64,000 nt of DNA, taken from NCBI RefSeq assembly GCF_003205875.1, contig NZ_PUBZ01000044.1, positions 62,001 through 126,000 on the forward strand, read 5' to 3'. Shown piece by piece: positions 25,401 to 34,923 of this stretch. Made by a program: the position numbers and the translations under genes. The first letter of the stretch is position 1, and every line of letters begins with the position of its first letter. The notes beneath the pieces were generated by a model. The model did no database searches and was not told the origin of the DNA. It was given only the letters and a program-made list of their open reading frames with translations. The DNA is from Herpetosiphon llansteffanensis (GTDB taxonomy: Bacteria > Chloroflexota > Chloroflexia > Chloroflexales > Herpetosiphonaceae).

Positions 25401-26635
25401 TCGGTAATATCGCTGGCTACGCCAAGCAACTGGGCTACGCTCCCATCGGCATCGGTTGTAAAGGGGGTGATACGTAGGGCAAAATAGCGGTATGGGCCTT
25501 CAGGCGAGCGTAAACGACACTCAAAATCCAAAATTAATGGTTGACCATCGTTAGCTACTATACTACCTCGTAGAGCGTGATGGATGCTAGCCTGATCGTC
25601 AGGATGGAACAGGGACCGAATAGTACTAATATCAGTAGGATCAATATTAAAGCTTTTAAACCACTGGCGACTAACCTCATTGGTATAAATAATCGAGGCA
25701 GAATCGCGATCGTAGATAAATAATTGCGATGGAAGCGTATCAGCAATTTTCTGAATAAAATGTTGATTATCTTGGGCAGCGGTTTCGGCTTTTTTCAAGG
25801 CGCTCAGATCGTCGGTAATGCCGACAAAGCCACACAGCACGCCAGCTTCAATCACTGGTGAAATTCGCAAGCGCAGCCAGATTAATTGATTGATGTTGGT
25901 ATGCAAGCGCACAGTTTGATCAAACAAAACTACTGGAATCGGCAATTGCTTGACTGACAGCGCCAAATCGAGCCAAAAACTGCTGCTGTTCGAGAGATCG
26001 GTTGGGTGCAAAAATTCCATCCAGGCATCGCCGAGCACAGCTTCGAGCTTAACTTCGAGCATCTGCAAGAGCGCAGTGTTGGCATACACACATTGGCCCT
26101 CGGTATCGCAGAAGAACACGCCATAGGGAGCAGCTTCGTTGATCGCGCGGTAGCGAGCTTCGTTGCTGCGCAGCATTACTTCGGCCAAACGGCGGCTGCT
26201 ACTATCGCGGCCCGAAATATTAACCCCTTGCACAACTCGTTGCTCATCGAGGATTGGCGCAAAATGAAATTCGTAATAGCGGGTTGCCCCAGCATATTGA
26301 TGCACAAATTCTTGGGCAAATGCGTCGCCCTGCAAGGCGCGGTTATAAGCATCGTTCCATGGTTTGGCAATTGCTCTGGGTAGTCGCAGCATACTGATCG
26401 GCTGACCTAACTCAATGTGTTGGTCGTACCATTGATGCAAATACTCATGAAACGTGCGATTGCTCATGATCAAATGATAACTTGTATCAATCGACCAAAT
26501 CAGGCTCTCGGTATGGTCAATCAAGGCTTGGAGTTTGGCAGTATGGCCGCGTACGTGCTGCAATTCGGCCTCAAGCAGGCGCACTTGCTGCGTTAATTGC
26601 AGCTCCAGCAGCGATTCATTGGCATAACAGGTCAT
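22499..26635 (-). CDS. Multi-PAS/GAF hybrid sensor histidine kinase
   Basis: 1378-residue cytoplasmic sensor with no membrane segment. Four PAS-like domains (about residues 35-145, 155-280, 285-415, 440-560) are followed by a GAF domain (about 575-725), another PAS (about 735-860), HisKA with phospho-acceptor SMSHELRTPLTG (near 910), and an HATPase domain (GTGLGLALVYHMANLHGG). The end holds two receiver-like parts: a degenerate one (about 1130-1240) and an intact C-terminal one (LVLDLQLAGGDA, SALAI, LYKPLN). The start at 26635 has GAGG upstream. It heads the two-gene unit with the HD-GYP regulator. The many PAS/GAF modules suggest several bound ligands, none identifiable. Confidence 0.92.
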   Translation of the reverse strand: MTCYANESLLELQLTQQVRLLEAELQHVRGHTAKLQALIDHTESLIWSIDTSYHLIMSNRTFHEYLHQWYDQHIELGQPISMLRLPRAIAKPWNDAYNRALQGDAFAQEFVHQYAGATRYYEFHFAPILDEQRVVQGVNISGRDSSSRRLAEVMLRSNEARYRAINEAAPYGVFFCDTEGQCVYANTALLQMLEVKLEAVLGDAWMEFLHPTDLSNSSSFWLDLALSVKQLPIPVVLFDQTVRLHTNINQLIWLRLRISPVIEAGVLCGFVGITDDLSALKKAETAAQDNQHFIQKIADTLPSQLFIYDRDSASIIYTNEVSRQWFKSFNIDPTDISTIRSLFHPDDQASIHHALRGSIVANDGQPLILDFECRLRSPEGPYRYFALRITPFTTDADGSVAQLLGVASDITERKLQEQQIRQLNEQLEQRVIERTQELAQSYRFQRTMIQHAPSIIISLDPGGVVRGFNQAAEFEFGYQESELLGRPFPTKLFDRADLTYRWEMEQHRNQGLFYSDLDILLAEARRGISEPYEWQAVHRSGARFPVELTITPLLNADVLEGFLLIGNNIAARKRSEEEFHLLYRTTRSVSEAADFNSALEVVLRNICAAIGWDLSVAWVPNANHDYLALAPIRWSSNERFQHFYQYLQNLELPQGAGMAGRVWQTKQSAQYLLEQQYWAEWNLSQRGYELAQQVGLQSAVVVPILANDQVVAILEFFRSSKGADNERTSRLISVISTQLGTLFQRKQAEMQLRQSEAKNRALLAAMPDLMIRFTAKGEILDYHTNDPSDLFLPQDAMIGANANNQLPQPQVVNILSATQRAIETNSTQNVEYELSLPKGNNVFEARIAPSGGDEVVMVIRNITERKRIEQRLQQQTDELSIANAELAKAARLKDEFLSSMSHELRTPLTGILAFSEALRYEQYGALNQEQAQALSQIDENSRHLLDLINDILDLSKIEAGKLTINYQTMIIDEICQASIRMVQKLAHNKHLELLYEPCAEDALICADSRRLKQMLVNLLSNAVKFTPNGGRIGLSVKLDSQLRQVALTVWDTGIGINTQDIPKLFRPFSQLDSKLSRQYAGTGLGLALVYHMANLHGGRVELQSEVGVGSQFRLILPWYGIDHAALEPVQQPMLLAITEDRTLNIQLVAYAEQLTWDVRFCKPYFDLQPYLQDANQAILYDLRQIGLSQHIFEQLRQQTNNHPVILFCDQDFKLDMTLPEHWHCMYQPMNQQRLFNTLKYIDSTYQMAQKLPVNSAKQILFAADNLANSLLIRDFLSEFGWEVTLVYNQHDVYEAIANQVIDLLVLDLQLAGGDAIQMISTIRRHKHYHDLPIIALSALAIIEHQHIAEHADTVLYKPLNLVELERLIDGLCNPSKEA

Positions 26636-26920
26636 AACAGCAATTTCCTCAACAAGCTCTTGCAGCTTTTTTCATACGTCAAGCGGGGCAATCTTGTATT
26701 TCTGTCGCTAGAGTACGGTTGAGAGCCAACGGAGAACCTTACGAATTGCTTGTCATGAAAACGATTTCAGTCCTATTTAGGCTAGTGCTCACAGGGTAGG
26801 ATCACGCTCAAAAGGGGGGAGTTTAACGACCAAGTGCGGGGTATAGCTCAAACACGCCAAGAGCAAAACTCACTAGCGTGCTGAGCGCTACGATCATCAC
26901 AAAGGCTAAGGATTAAACTT

Positions 26921-27373
26921 TTATGGGATTTTAGATTTAACGAAATCATAGACTCCAGGCGCAAGATCACCCCGGATATCTTCAAGCAACGAACGCTCAA
27001 GCGCTCGGTTAGGGTCGCTCAAATAGCGGGTTGTGCCTGCTTGGCGCAGCGTAATCACTTCGTTAAAGATTGTTAATTGGGTTGGGAGGTCAGTGGCAAG
27101 CAAATCTAGGTTCATGCCTCTATAACCGCTGCTTGGCACTTCAGTAGGAGGAGCAATGTTGGGTGCGGTTTCGAGCACATGCTGAATATAGGCAACCTCA
27201 TTGCTATTAAGTGACCATTGAGGATCGGGCATGCCCGAAAAAACAGCAATATAGCCTTTGGCTACGTTATGGGTAACTGAATAGTCATATTCGAATGCCT
27301 GAACAAAGATTTGTACCGCAAAAATTAATAAAATCAAACCCAAACAGCAAGCCAACAGCGAGCGCCAAAGCAT
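26921..27373 (-). CDS. Membrane-anchored exported protein, unknown function
   Basis: 150-residue protein, not recognised. The N-terminal hydrophobic segment (about residues 4-26, LLACCLGLILLIFAVQIFV) is a signal anchor. The rest is polar and probably extracytoplasmic, with a Pro-rich piece (APPTEVPSSGY) and no Cys outside the membrane segment. It lies alone between the histidine kinase (285-base gap with no gene or clear signal) and the PlsC gene. The poor motif content gives no function. Confidence 0.6.
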   Translation of the reverse strand: MLWRSLLACCLGLILLIFAVQIFVQAFEYDYSVTHNVAKGYIAVFSGMPDPQWSLNSNEVAYIQHVLETAPNIAPPTEVPSSGYRGMNLDLLATDLPTQLTIFNEVITLRQAGTTRYLSDPNRALERSLLEDIRGDLAPGVYDFVKSKIP

Positions 27374-27439
27374 AGAACCCTCCTAGCTCCATTAATCTAG
27401 CCAAGCGTAACAAAGCTAGATGAGCCAGCGATTAAAAAA

Positions 27440-27465
27440 ACCGCTCGCAAAGATTTGCGAGCGGT
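27440..27465 (-). terminator. Intrinsic terminator of the acyltransferase gene
   Basis: ACCGCTCGCAAA pairs with TTTGCGAGCGGT around a tight loop, and on the minus strand the stem is followed by TTTTTTTAAT. It lies six bases past the stop codon. Confidence 0.9.
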
Positions 27466-27470
27466 ACGAT

Positions 27471-28106
27471 TTAGACGCTGAGAGCTTGTTTGTAGAAGCC
27501 ACGCATGGTTGGCGGCAGCATCGCGGCAATCTGATGCATGGTTGTGTCCAAGGCAATTTGGCGGCCTTCATGGCCTTTAATTTTACGATCGACGACGATT
27601 GGCGCAGCATAACGCACAATCACGGTTGAACGTCGCCATGGCCAGCCCAAGGTTTTGGTGCCAATCACCGCAGCTGGAACAATCGGCACATTTGCCAATT
27701 GCGCCATCGCAATCACGCCATGTTTGCCTTCGAGCAACTCACCAGAGCGCGAGCGCGTGCCTTCGGGCAAAATGATCAATGGTTGGCCTGATTGCAACAC
27801 TGCTTTACAGCGCGCCAAAGCCTCGCGATCAGCTTCGCCACGCCGCACGGGAATCCCGCCAACTGCGCTGGCGATGCGCCCCAGAATTGGTAATTCAAAC
27901 AATTCTTGCTTGCCAAGCGCGCCAATCAGATGGCCGGGCGACCCCAACGATAAGGCCACAGGGTCCCAGTTGCTTACATGATTCGAGGCCAAAATATAGC
28001 CTCCTGTTGCGGGCAAATGCTCTTGGCCTTCAACCACCAAACGCGCTCGCATCCCCAACAGCACACGACAAATAAAACTAACAATCCGATAGATTAATGG
28101 CACCAT
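27471..28106 (-). CDS. plsC: 1-acylglycerol-3-phosphate acyltransferase (PlsC family)
   Basis: 211-residue phospholipid-synthesis enzyme that acylates lysophosphatidic acid to phosphatidic acid at the membrane. Motif I is N-H43-VSNW-D48 (HX4D), motif III is PEGTRSRSG, and VPIVPAAVIGT fits motif IV. A short hydrophobic N terminus (IYRIVSFICRVLLGM) fits peripheral or single-pass attachment. It is the usual length for the family. It is followed at once by a strong terminator and preceded 20 bases upstream by the DnaJ-like gene on the same strand, so the two may be co-transcribed. Confidence 0.9.
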   Translation of the reverse strand: MVPLIYRIVSFICRVLLGMRARLVVEGQEHLPATGGYILASNHVSNWDPVALSLGSPGHLIGALGKQELFELPILGRIASAVGGIPVRRGEADREALARCKAVLQSGQPLIILPEGTRSRSGELLEGKHGVIAMAQLANVPIVPAAVIGTKTLGWPWRRSTVIVRYAAPIVVDRKIKGHEGRQIALDTTMHQIAAMLPPTMRGFYKQALSV

Positions 28107-28125
28107 GGCGCAAACCTTCTAGTTG

Positions 28126-29457
28126 CTATGGCAAAGCGCGAAGTCGTAGGTTATCAAAATAGACATCAGCACCATTATTGCCAGCCAATACAAAGCCATA
28201 CGCTCCACCAGGGAACGCAGGCAAGATAACTTCTCCGAGGTAGGTATCATTCCAGTAGAGATGGGTCACAGCGCCGCGTTGGGCAATGACCAAGCGCCCA
28301 GGCCCCAAGCCTGCGCCAGAAGCCAGCAAATTGGTTTGACCAGCAAAACGCTGCTGAAAAGCCCATGTTCCATCGGAGGCAATGATAAAGCGATAGTAAT
28401 TATTACCATCAATAAACCCCATCATTAGCCCACCGCTGCCGCTGACCGCCTCAACATCGGCGGCCAAAACCACATTTTGGGCGGGCAAGGCTGGGCCAAA
28501 TGACCAAACCGAGCCAACGCCGGGCACCATGGTCATATGGTAGCGACCATTGATAAACTCAAAATTCCAGTTGCCACCATTGCCAACAGGCCATGTACCG
28601 CCATCCAAATTATCGGTCACCAACACTGGCCCACTCAGATCGTCGGGCAATGGCGCAGGCGTATTGCTTGGCACAGCACTTGGCTCAGTGGTTGGGCTTG
28701 GCTCGACGGTTGGTTCAAGCGTTGGCTCGATGGTTGGTTCAATGCTTGGCTCGACAGTAGGTTCGCTCGTCGCTTCAATTGTTGGCTCAACGCTCGGTGT
28801 AACGATAACACCTTCATCACTGGTCGCAGTGGGATTAATCGCCACTGCTCCTTCAACCGTGACAGTTGGCAATTCGGCCACAAGCGGCGCGGTTGCCGTG
28901 GCATTGGGGTTGTTGGCCCCGTTATTTGAACCAGCAAAAAACCAGACAGCACCAACCAAGGCAGCAACGCCAACGCTGCCGCCAATAATCGCTACAGCTT
29001 TTTTATTGATTGGGCGTTTGGCTTTGGCTGGCTGATTGCGTTTTAAGGCAAATTCAGCTCGATACAGCAAATCGGCGCTATCGCGATAAAATGGATCAGC
29101 ATTTTGAATTTGGCGAAAAACATTCGCAGCACCAGCAAAATCATTGGCAGCCAACAAACCCCGACCATGCTCATACAACTGAGCCAAACGCTCAGGATTA
29201 CTCGTTGGCTCAGGCGTTGCTGCTGCACTCGGGGTTGCACGCCGAACAGGCTTGTCTTTTTGGGTCAAACTGTAGGCTTCGGTGATCGCTGAAGCTCGTT
29301 TGCGGGCATACTCTTGTTCGTTGGCACTAGCACTGTTCCAACGATCAGGGTGATATTTGGCAATTTCTTGGCGATACGCCCGTTTGATTTCCTCTGGCGT
29401 GGCAGTTCGCGCCACCCCAAGCAGTTCATAGGAGTCAAGCTGTTCAAAATCGTACAC
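28126..29457 (-). CDS. DnaJ-domain protein with membrane segment and extracellular LamG-like domain
   Basis: About 443 residues in an unusual order. An N-terminal J domain with the HPD motif (YHPDRW) is cytoplasmic. A helical repeat region ([29 protein letters not shown]) follows, then one membrane segment ([23 protein letters not shown]). Next is a Pro/Thr/Glu linker built from [12 protein letters not shown] repeats, and last a beta-sandwich domain of concanavalin/LamG or DUF1080 type ([44 protein letters not shown]). The J domain could recruit DnaK inside the cell while the sandwich binds sugars or surfaces outside. The start is GTG 29457 or 29463; AGGA spacing favours 29457. Substrate unknown. 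Confidence 0.85.
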   Translation of the reverse strand: MYDFEQLDSYELLGVARTATPEEIKRAYRQEIAKYHPDRWNSASANEQEYARKRASAITEAYSLTQKDKPVRRATPSAAATPEPTSNPERLAQLYEHGRGLLAANDFAGAANVFRQIQNADPFYRDSADLLYRAEFALKRNQPAKAKRPINKKAVAIIGGSVGVAALVGAVWFFAGSNNGANNPNATATAPLVAELPTVTVEGAVAINPTATSDEGVIVTPSVEPTIEATSEPTVEPSIEPTIEPTLEPTVEPSPTTEPSAVPSNTPAPLPDDLSGPVLVTDNLDGGTWPVGNGGNWNFEFINGRYHMTMVPGVGSVWSFGPALPAQNVVLAADVEAVSGSGGLMMGFIDGNNYYRFIIASDGTWAFQQRFAGQTNLLASGAGLGPGRLVIAQRGAVTHLYWNDTYLGEVILPAFPGGAYGFVLAGNNGADVYFDNLRLRALP

Positions 29458-29625
29458 GAGCACTATCCTCAGTTCGCTGGTGGTTCTCGGCGATTATACC
29501 ACGCCGATCAAGATCATTGTGAAAATTTGGGCAATGAACCTAAATCAGTGTTACAGTTTAAGCGCAATAACCCAAACTCCCTACGCACTAGCATAGCACA
29601 TTCGGTGCCGATTAAGTAGGAACAT

Positions 29626-30327
29626 ATGCCAAAAATATTAATTAATCTTGACCATGTTACAAAATCGTTTCAAGAGGCTGGCCAAGAGCGCCTGGTGCTG
29701 CGCGATATTAACGCCCAGATTCAGCAAGGCGAAGTGATTGCCTTGCTTGGCCGTTCTGGCTCGGGTAAATCAACCTTATTGAATATTTTAAGCGGCATCG
29801 ATGCCCCAAGCTCTGGCAACATTACGATCAATGGAATTGAGCTAGGCAAGCTTAACGAGCATCAACGCACGCTTTTTCGGCGGCAACACATTGGTTTTGT
29901 GTTTCAATTTTTCAATTTGATTCCAACCCTCAGCGTCGAGGAAAATGTGCTACTGCCGCTTGAATTGGCCGGACGACTCACCGCAGCCCAACGCGAACGC
30001 GCCTATGAATTATTGCGCCGCGTGCATCTGTTTGATCGTCGCGATGTCTACCCCGATAAGCTTTCTGGCGGCGAACAACAACGGATTGCGATTGCCCGCG
30101 CCTTGGCCCACGACCCACTCTTGATTCTCGCCGATGAGCCAACCGGCAACTTAGATGCCACAACCGGCGAAGAAGTGCTCAATTTGCTTGATGAAATGAG
30201 CCGCCAAGCAGGCAAAACTCTGTTGATGGTCACTCACTCGCTGGAAGTAGCCCGCCGCGCCGATCGCGTGTTGAGCATGGTTGATGGCCAATTGGTTGAG
30301 CATTCGTTGGCCGAGGTTGCGCTATGA
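29626..30327 (+). CDS. ABC transporter ATP-binding protein (LolD/MacB type)
   Basis: 233-residue ATPase: Walker [11 protein letters not shown]-loop in [18 protein letters not shown], signature LSGGEQQR, Walker [14 protein letters not shown] and a switch His in MVTHS. The FFNLIPTLS segment and the paired FtsX-like permease place it in the LolD/MacB/type 7 group, which works as a mechanotransmitter or lipoprotein/peptide exporter rather than a classical importer. Its stop overlaps the permease start (ATGA), so the two are co-translated. The gene is divergent from the DnaJ-like gene. Confidence 0.93.
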   Translation: MPKILINLDHVTKSFQEAGQERLVLRDINAQIQQGEVIALLGRSGSGKSTLLNILSGIDAPSSGNITINGIELGKLNEHQRTLFRRQHIGFVFQFFNLIPTLSVEENVLLPLELAGRLTAAQRERAYELLRRVHLFDRRDVYPDKLSGGEQQRIAIARALAHDPLLILADEPTGNLDATTGEEVLNLLDEMSRQAGKTLLMVTHSLEVARRADRVLSMVDGQLVEHSLAEVAL

Positions 30328-32873
30328 AGTTGCTCTATCGCAGTAGTTTGCGCTACTTGCTGCGCCACCCAGCTCAAGTTCTCTTGGCAATTTTAGGCGT
30401 TGCCTTGGGCGTTGCGGTCGTCATCGCCATCGATTTGGCCAATGGTAGCGCCCAACGCGCCTTTATGCTTTCGACTGAGAGCGTCACCGGCAAAACCACC
30501 GATCAAATTCTGGCAGGGCAAAATGGCCTGCCCAGCGATTTATACGCCAAATTGCGCACCGATCTGCAGCTCAAAGCCGTTGCCCCCGTGGTTGATCGCA
30601 CGATTAGCCTACCCAACCAGCCAGGGCGTTCATTTCGCTTATTTGGGATAGATCCATTTGCTGAGATGCCGTTTCGTCCGTATCTAGCAACCTTATTCAA
30701 CAACCAAACTGATTTGCAAGCGCTCTTGACTGAGCCAAATACGGGCTTGATTTCGACCCAAACCGCCCAAACCTTGGCCTTAACGGTCGGCCAAACCCTA
30801 GAAACGCGCATCGACGGCCAACGCCGCAGCATTACGATTATCGGCTTGATTACTGGCAACGACCAATTGAGCCAAGAAGCGCTGGCCGATTTGATTCTGG
30901 TTGATATTTCGACCGCCCAAGAATTGGTTGGCCAGCCCGATCGCATTAGTCGCATTGATTTGATTTTGCCTGAGGAACAACGCGCAGCAATCCTTGAGCA
31001 GATCAAGCCGTTATTGCCTGCTGATGCGACCCTCAGCACACCCGCTGCGCGCAGCGAAACTCTGCAACAGATGACGCGGGCTTTCGAACTCAATTTACAA
31101 GCGCTGAGTTTATTGGCGTTAATTGTTGGCGTTTTCCTAATTTACAACACCATGACCTTTTCGGTGGTACAACGGCGCGGCTTGTTTGGCATTTTGCGCT
31201 CATTGGGCGTAACACGGCGCGAGCTATTTAGCCAAATTTTGCTTGAGGCCGCCGCCATTGGCCTCATCGGCGCTGTGCTTGGTGTGTTGTTGGGGATTGT
31301 GCTTGGGCGTGGCTTGGTGCGTTTGGTCACGCAAACGATCAACGATCTCTATTTCAGCGTCAATGTGCAAAATATTAGCATCGACCCAATGCAATTGCTC
31401 AAAGGTTTTGGGCTGGGCTTGGGCGCGACGTTAATTGCAGCCAGCATTCCAGCGCTCGAAGCCATGTTCTCGCCACCGCGTACCGTGCTGCGTCGCTCAT
31501 CAATCGAGGAGCGCATTAAGCAAATTGTGCCGCGTTTGACCTTGGCAGGTTTGGGCTTGGCAGGCTTAGGTGTGGCCTTGCTGCAATTGCCATCACGCAG
31601 CTTATTTCTCAGTTTTACGGCCATGTTTGGCATCATCATTGGCTGTGCCTTGTTCACGCCGTTTGTTACCTTGCAAATGATGAAATTGCTGCAAATTCCC
31701 CTCAACCGCATGTTTGGCCTGCTTGGCAAGATGGCCGCCCGCGATGTGGTGGCCGCGCTCAGCCGCACTGGCGTAGCAATTGCCGCCTTGATGGTCGCAG
31801 TTTCGGTCACGGTTGGGGCTGGCACGATGATTGGCTCGTTTCGCACGACAGTTGTGCGCTGGCTTGATCAATCGTTGCAAGCAGATGTCTTTGTTTCTGC
31901 GCCCAGCCTGAGTGCTAATCGCGCTGATACGCCGATTGATTTGGGCTTGGTTGAGCAAATCAGTCAATTGCCAAATATTGCCTCGCTGACGACGTTGCTC
32001 AATCTGCGGGTCGAAAGTGAGCTTGGGCCAGTTCAATTAACCGTTGCCAATTATCAAGACCCTGAATTGAGCAAACGGGCCTTGAGCTTTATTACTGATG
32101 CTGAGCGGGCATGGCAAGGCTTTGCTGAACAAGGCCAAGTCTGGGTTTCCGAGCCATTTAGTTATCGCTATGGCCGTGGGCTTGGCGATAGCATTACCTT
32201 GCAAACTCAGCGCGGCCCACAGCAATTTACCATCGCCGGAGTCTACTACGATTACGCCTCGGATCAGGGCTATATTTCGATGAATCGGCGTGATTTTGCC
32301 AAATATTGGGATGTTGATACTGTGCATTCGATCACCATTTGGCTAGCTGAGAATGCAGACAGTGCCACCACGATTGGCCAAATTCAGGCCTTGGCTGCGC
32401 CAATTCAAGATTTGAAAGTGCAATCGAACCAAGTTTTGCGCCAAAGCACCCTCGAAATTTTCGACCGAACCTTTGCAATTACTGCGGTTTTGCAGCTATT
32501 GGCCACAATTGTTGCCTTCATCGGCATTTTAAGTGCCTTAATGGCCTTACAATTAGAACGAAGCCGCGAACTCGGAGTTTTACGCGCCAATGGCATGACC
32601 CCGCGCCAATTGTGGTTGAGTGTGCTCAGCCAAACTGGTTTGATGGGGCTGACTGCTGGACTCTTGGCGTTGCCAGTTGGCTTAATTTTGGCAGTCGTCT
32701 TGGTCTATGTGATCAACAAACGATCATTTGGCTGGACAATGCAGCTCATCCTTGATCCCCAGCTGCTGTTACAAGCCTTGATTGTTGCCGTCGTGGCAGC
32801 GCTCTTGGCTGGGTTGTATCCAGCTTGGAAGATGGGGCGTACCTCACCAGCCTTAGCCTTGCGGGAAGAATAG
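30324..32873 (+). CDS. ABC transporter permease, FtsX-like, two-domain
   Basis: 849-residue membrane protein with two FtsX modules. It starts with a membrane helix ([23 protein letters not shown]) and a MacB-type periplasmic domain. A block of three helices follows near residues 255-380 ([37 protein letters not shown]), then helices near 400-500, a second extracellular domain and a final three-helix block ([29 protein letters not shown]). The duplicated RRxxxGxLRxxGxTxxQ coupling segments contact the ATPase encoded by the overlapping gene. It is likely an exporter or mechanical device for lipoproteins, peptides or lipids; no substrate gene is linked. Confidence 0.9.
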   Translation: MKLLYRSSLRYLLRHPAQVLLAILGVALGVAVVIAIDLANGSAQRAFMLSTESVTGKTTDQILAGQNGLPSDLYAKLRTDLQLKAVAPVVDRTISLPNQPGRSFRLFGIDPFAEMPFRPYLATLFNNQTDLQALLTEPNTGLISTQTAQTLALTVGQTLETRIDGQRRSITIIGLITGNDQLSQEALADLILVDISTAQELVGQPDRISRIDLILPEEQRAAILEQIKPLLPADATLSTPAARSETLQQMTRAFELNLQALSLLALIVGVFLIYNTMTFSVVQRRGLFGILRSLGVTRRELFSQILLEAAAIGLIGAVLGVLLGIVLGRGLVRLVTQTINDLYFSVNVQNISIDPMQLLKGFGLGLGATLIAASIPALEAMFSPPRTVLRRSSIEERIKQIVPRLTLAGLGLAGLGVALLQLPSRSLFLSFTAMFGIIIGCALFTPFVTLQMMKLLQIPLNRMFGLLGKMAARDVVAALSRTGVAIAALMVAVSVTVGAGTMIGSFRTTVVRWLDQSLQADVFVSAPSLSANRADTPIDLGLVEQISQLPNIASLTTLLNLRVESELGPVQLTVANYQDPELSKRALSFITDAERAWQGFAEQGQVWVSEPFSYRYGRGLGDSITLQTQRGPQQFTIAGVYYDYASDQGYISMNRRDFAKYWDVDTVHSITIWLAENADSATTIGQIQALAAPIQDLKVQSNQVLRQSTLEIFDRTFAITAVLQLLATIVAFIGILSALMALQLERSRELGVLRANGMTPRQLWLSVLSQTGLMGLTAGLLALPVGLILAVVLVYVINKRSFGWTMQLILDPQLLLQALIVAVVAALLAGLYPAWKMGRTSPALALREE

Positions 32874-32906
32874 TCGTCGAGCATCATCATGCTCAAAAGG
32901 AGGCCA

Positions 32907-34370
32907 ATGAGCACAGAAAGCATTTTTGTCATTGCAGGAAGTTTGGTGCTAATAAGCATCATGGTCAGCACCGTTTCTGATCGCTGGGGCATTCCGGCGT
33001 TGGTGCTATTTATGGGAATTGGCATGCTCGCTGGCTCTGATGGCCCTGGCGATATTTATTTCGATAATGTAAAAATTGCCCAAGTTGTTGGAATTGTGGC
33101 GCTGATCTATATTTTGTTTTCTGGTGGGCTTGAAACCCATTGGAACCGAATTAAGCCAATTATCGGGCCTGGCTTATTGCTGGCCAATATTGGGGTGATG
33201 ATTAGCGCCACGATGGTGGCTGCAGTTGCAGTTTGGCTGTTCGATTTGCCGCCATTGGTTGGGTTGCTGCTCGGCGCAATTATCTCATCGACCGATGCTG
33301 CCGCTGTGTTCAATGTGTTGCGAACCCGTGGCGTGCGTCTCCCAGAACCAGTTGAGTCGCTGATTGAGCTTGAATCGGGCAGCAATGACCCAATCGCTGT
33401 GTTTTTGACAATTGGTTTGACCAGTTTCCTGACCAGTAGCAACCATTCGGTTGGAGCTTTGGCCGTCGAATTCGTGATGGAAATGGCCTTGGGGGTGATT
33501 ATCGGCGGGCTGGGTGGCTTTCTGATCACATGGTTGATCAATCGGCTGCGGCTGCAAGATGGCCTCTATCCAGTTTTGACCTTGACCATGACGATTATGG
33601 TCTATGGCGCGGCAGTTTTGGTGCATGGCAACGGCTTTTTGGCTGTGTATGTGGCAGGCTTGGTGGTTGGCAATCGGCCAATTATCCACCGCCGTAGCTT
33701 AATTCGCTTCCACGAAGGGATAGCATGGCTGATGCAAATTGCCATGTTCTTGACCTTGGGACTGCTGGTGTTTCCATCGCAACTACCACCGTTAATGGGC
33801 AGCGGCATATTATTAGCGCTGTTCTTGATGTTTGTGGCACGCCCGCTCAGCGTGATTATTGCCTTGGGCTTCACGCGCTTCAACATCCGCGAACGTGTGA
33901 TGATTGCTTGGGCTGGCTTGCGGGGAGCCGTACCAATTGTCTTGGCAACCTTCCCGCTGATTGCGGGCATTCCTGAGGCAAACAAACTGTTCCACATTAT
34001 CTTCTTTGTGGTGCTAGCTTCGGTTACAGTGCAAGGCATGAGCATTGGTTGGGTGGCTGATAAGCTCAAACTTCACTCGCATGAGATTCAAATCAATAGC
34101 AAGCCCTTGGATTTTATTCCTGAGATCAGCCCCGAAAGTACCGTTTACGAGGTGGTTGTGCCTGATGACGCACGCTTAGCTGGGCGCAACATTATGGAAT
34201 TGCAACTGCCACGCGGCGCTTTAGTGGTGTTGATTCGACGCGGGCGTGAAACAATTGTGCCCAGTGGCAATACGCGGGTACAAGCCAACGACAAAATTCT
34301 GATGTTGGCCGACCAACAAGCCTTGGAAGTGATTAACCAACGCTTGAACATTGCCAAACAAGCTGGCTAA
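32907..34370 (+). CDS. NhaP-type K+(Na+)/H+ antiporter with C-terminal RCK_C domain
   Basis: 487-residue CPA1-family antiporter. About 12 membrane segments cover residues 5-385, including the ion-binding region LGAIISSTDAAAVFNVLR and SLIELESGSNDPIAVFLTI, with the paired Asp expected in the family. A TrkA_C/RCK_C domain (EVVVPDDARLAGRNIMELQLPRGALVVLIRRGRETIVPSGNTRVQANDKILML) closes the protein and probably senses a nucleotide. Closest in layout to the NhaP2/CvrA potassium/proton antiporters. The start at 32907 is preferred over 32889 because AAAAGGAGG lies between them. It follows the ABC permease by 33 bases. Confidence 0.9.
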   Translation: MSTESIFVIAGSLVLISIMVSTVSDRWGIPALVLFMGIGMLAGSDGPGDIYFDNVKIAQVVGIVALIYILFSGGLETHWNRIKPIIGPGLLLANIGVMISATMVAAVAVWLFDLPPLVGLLLGAIISSTDAAAVFNVLRTRGVRLPEPVESLIELESGSNDPIAVFLTIGLTSFLTSSNHSVGALAVEFVMEMALGVIIGGLGGFLITWLINRLRLQDGLYPVLTLTMTIMVYGAAVLVHGNGFLAVYVAGLVVGNRPIIHRRSLIRFHEGIAWLMQIAMFLTLGLLVFPSQLPPLMGSGILLALFLMFVARPLSVIIALGFTRFNIRERVMIAWAGLRGAVPIVLATFPLIAGIPEANKLFHIIFFVVLASVTVQGMSIGWVADKLKLHSHEIQINSKPLDFIPEISPESTVYEVVVPDDARLAGRNIMELQLPRGALVVLIRRGRETIVPSGNTRVQANDKILMLADQQALEVINQRLNIAKQAG

Positions 34371-34377
34371 AACAACG

Positions 34378-34408
34378 ACCCCTTGCTCAAATTGCTTGGG
34401 CAAGGGGT
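34378..34408. terminator. Terminator between convergent genes
   Basis: ACCCCTTGC pairs with GCAAGGGGT around a 13-base loop, followed by TGAATTG. The stem is good but lacks a long T-run. Confidence 0.65.
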
Positions 34409-34416
34409 TGAATTGC

Positions 34417-34923
34417 CTATTGTTCGATGACCGTAATGGCTTCAGCAGGCGTTTTCTCGCCATACATCACCATCATCAAGCCAGGGAAATAGCGATTCAT
34501 CAGATGCACCGATGGATAAATCGTGTTGCGAATCCAAATAAAGGTTAATGTTTCATCTTCAAAATCAAGGCTACTCTTGAAGCGCACTTCGCCATCGTTA
34601 AAATCAAGCTCGAAGTTGCCGATATGCAAGCCATAATTGGCACGGGTTAAATATTCAGCCACTAACGAGCGTTTATCTTCTGGCACTTTCATTGGCGCAT
34701 AGGCATAAATTAACAATTGTTCTTGTTCAAGCTTAATTTGGGCCAAGCAGCGAATATCGACATTTGCGCCTTGGTAGTGCATGCGATAGGCAGGCCGATC
34801 GTCGACGCGCTGCGGATACCAGCCATCTTCTTCGAGAAAAAGCCCTAAAGTGCTGAAACCACGCCAGCCAGCGGCCTGTTCATGTTCAGGATCAAGTTCA
34901 GGAGCGTATTCTGGTTCTTCCAT
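34417..34923 (-). CDS. YbjN domain-containing protein
   Basis: 168-residue protein. From about residue 30 on it fits the YbjN family (class I type-III-chaperone-like fold): LFLEEDGWYPQRVDDRPAYRMHY, LLIYAYAPMKVPEDKRSLVAEYLTRANYGLHIGNFELDFNDGEVRFK and a hydrophobic FPGLMMVMYG near the end. The acidic N terminus is variable. YbjN proteins are thought to be regulators or chaperones; no catalytic residues are present. The start at 34923 has GAGG at good distance, better than 34944. It stands alone upstream of a repeat-filled gap. Confidence 0.8.
   Translation of the reverse strand: MEEPEYAPELDPEHEQAAGWRGFSTLGLFLEEDGWYPQRVDDRPAYRMHYQGANVDIRCLAQIKLEQEQLLIYAYAPMKVPEDKRSLVAEYLTRANYGLHIGNFELDFNDGEVRFKSSLDFEDETLTFIWIRNTIYPSVHLMNRYFPGLMMVMYGEKTPAEAITVIEQ

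Noticed and set aside
26636-26920. Possible small RNA or short gene in the 285-base gap
   Set aside because: I saw no frame with a ribosome site, no strong hairpin with T-run and no repeat words.
28550-29035. Plus-strand frame with [14 protein letters not shown] repeats resembling a repeat protein
   Set aside because: It is the complement of the EPT-repeat stalk of the DnaJ-like protein; no ribosome site or own homology pattern.
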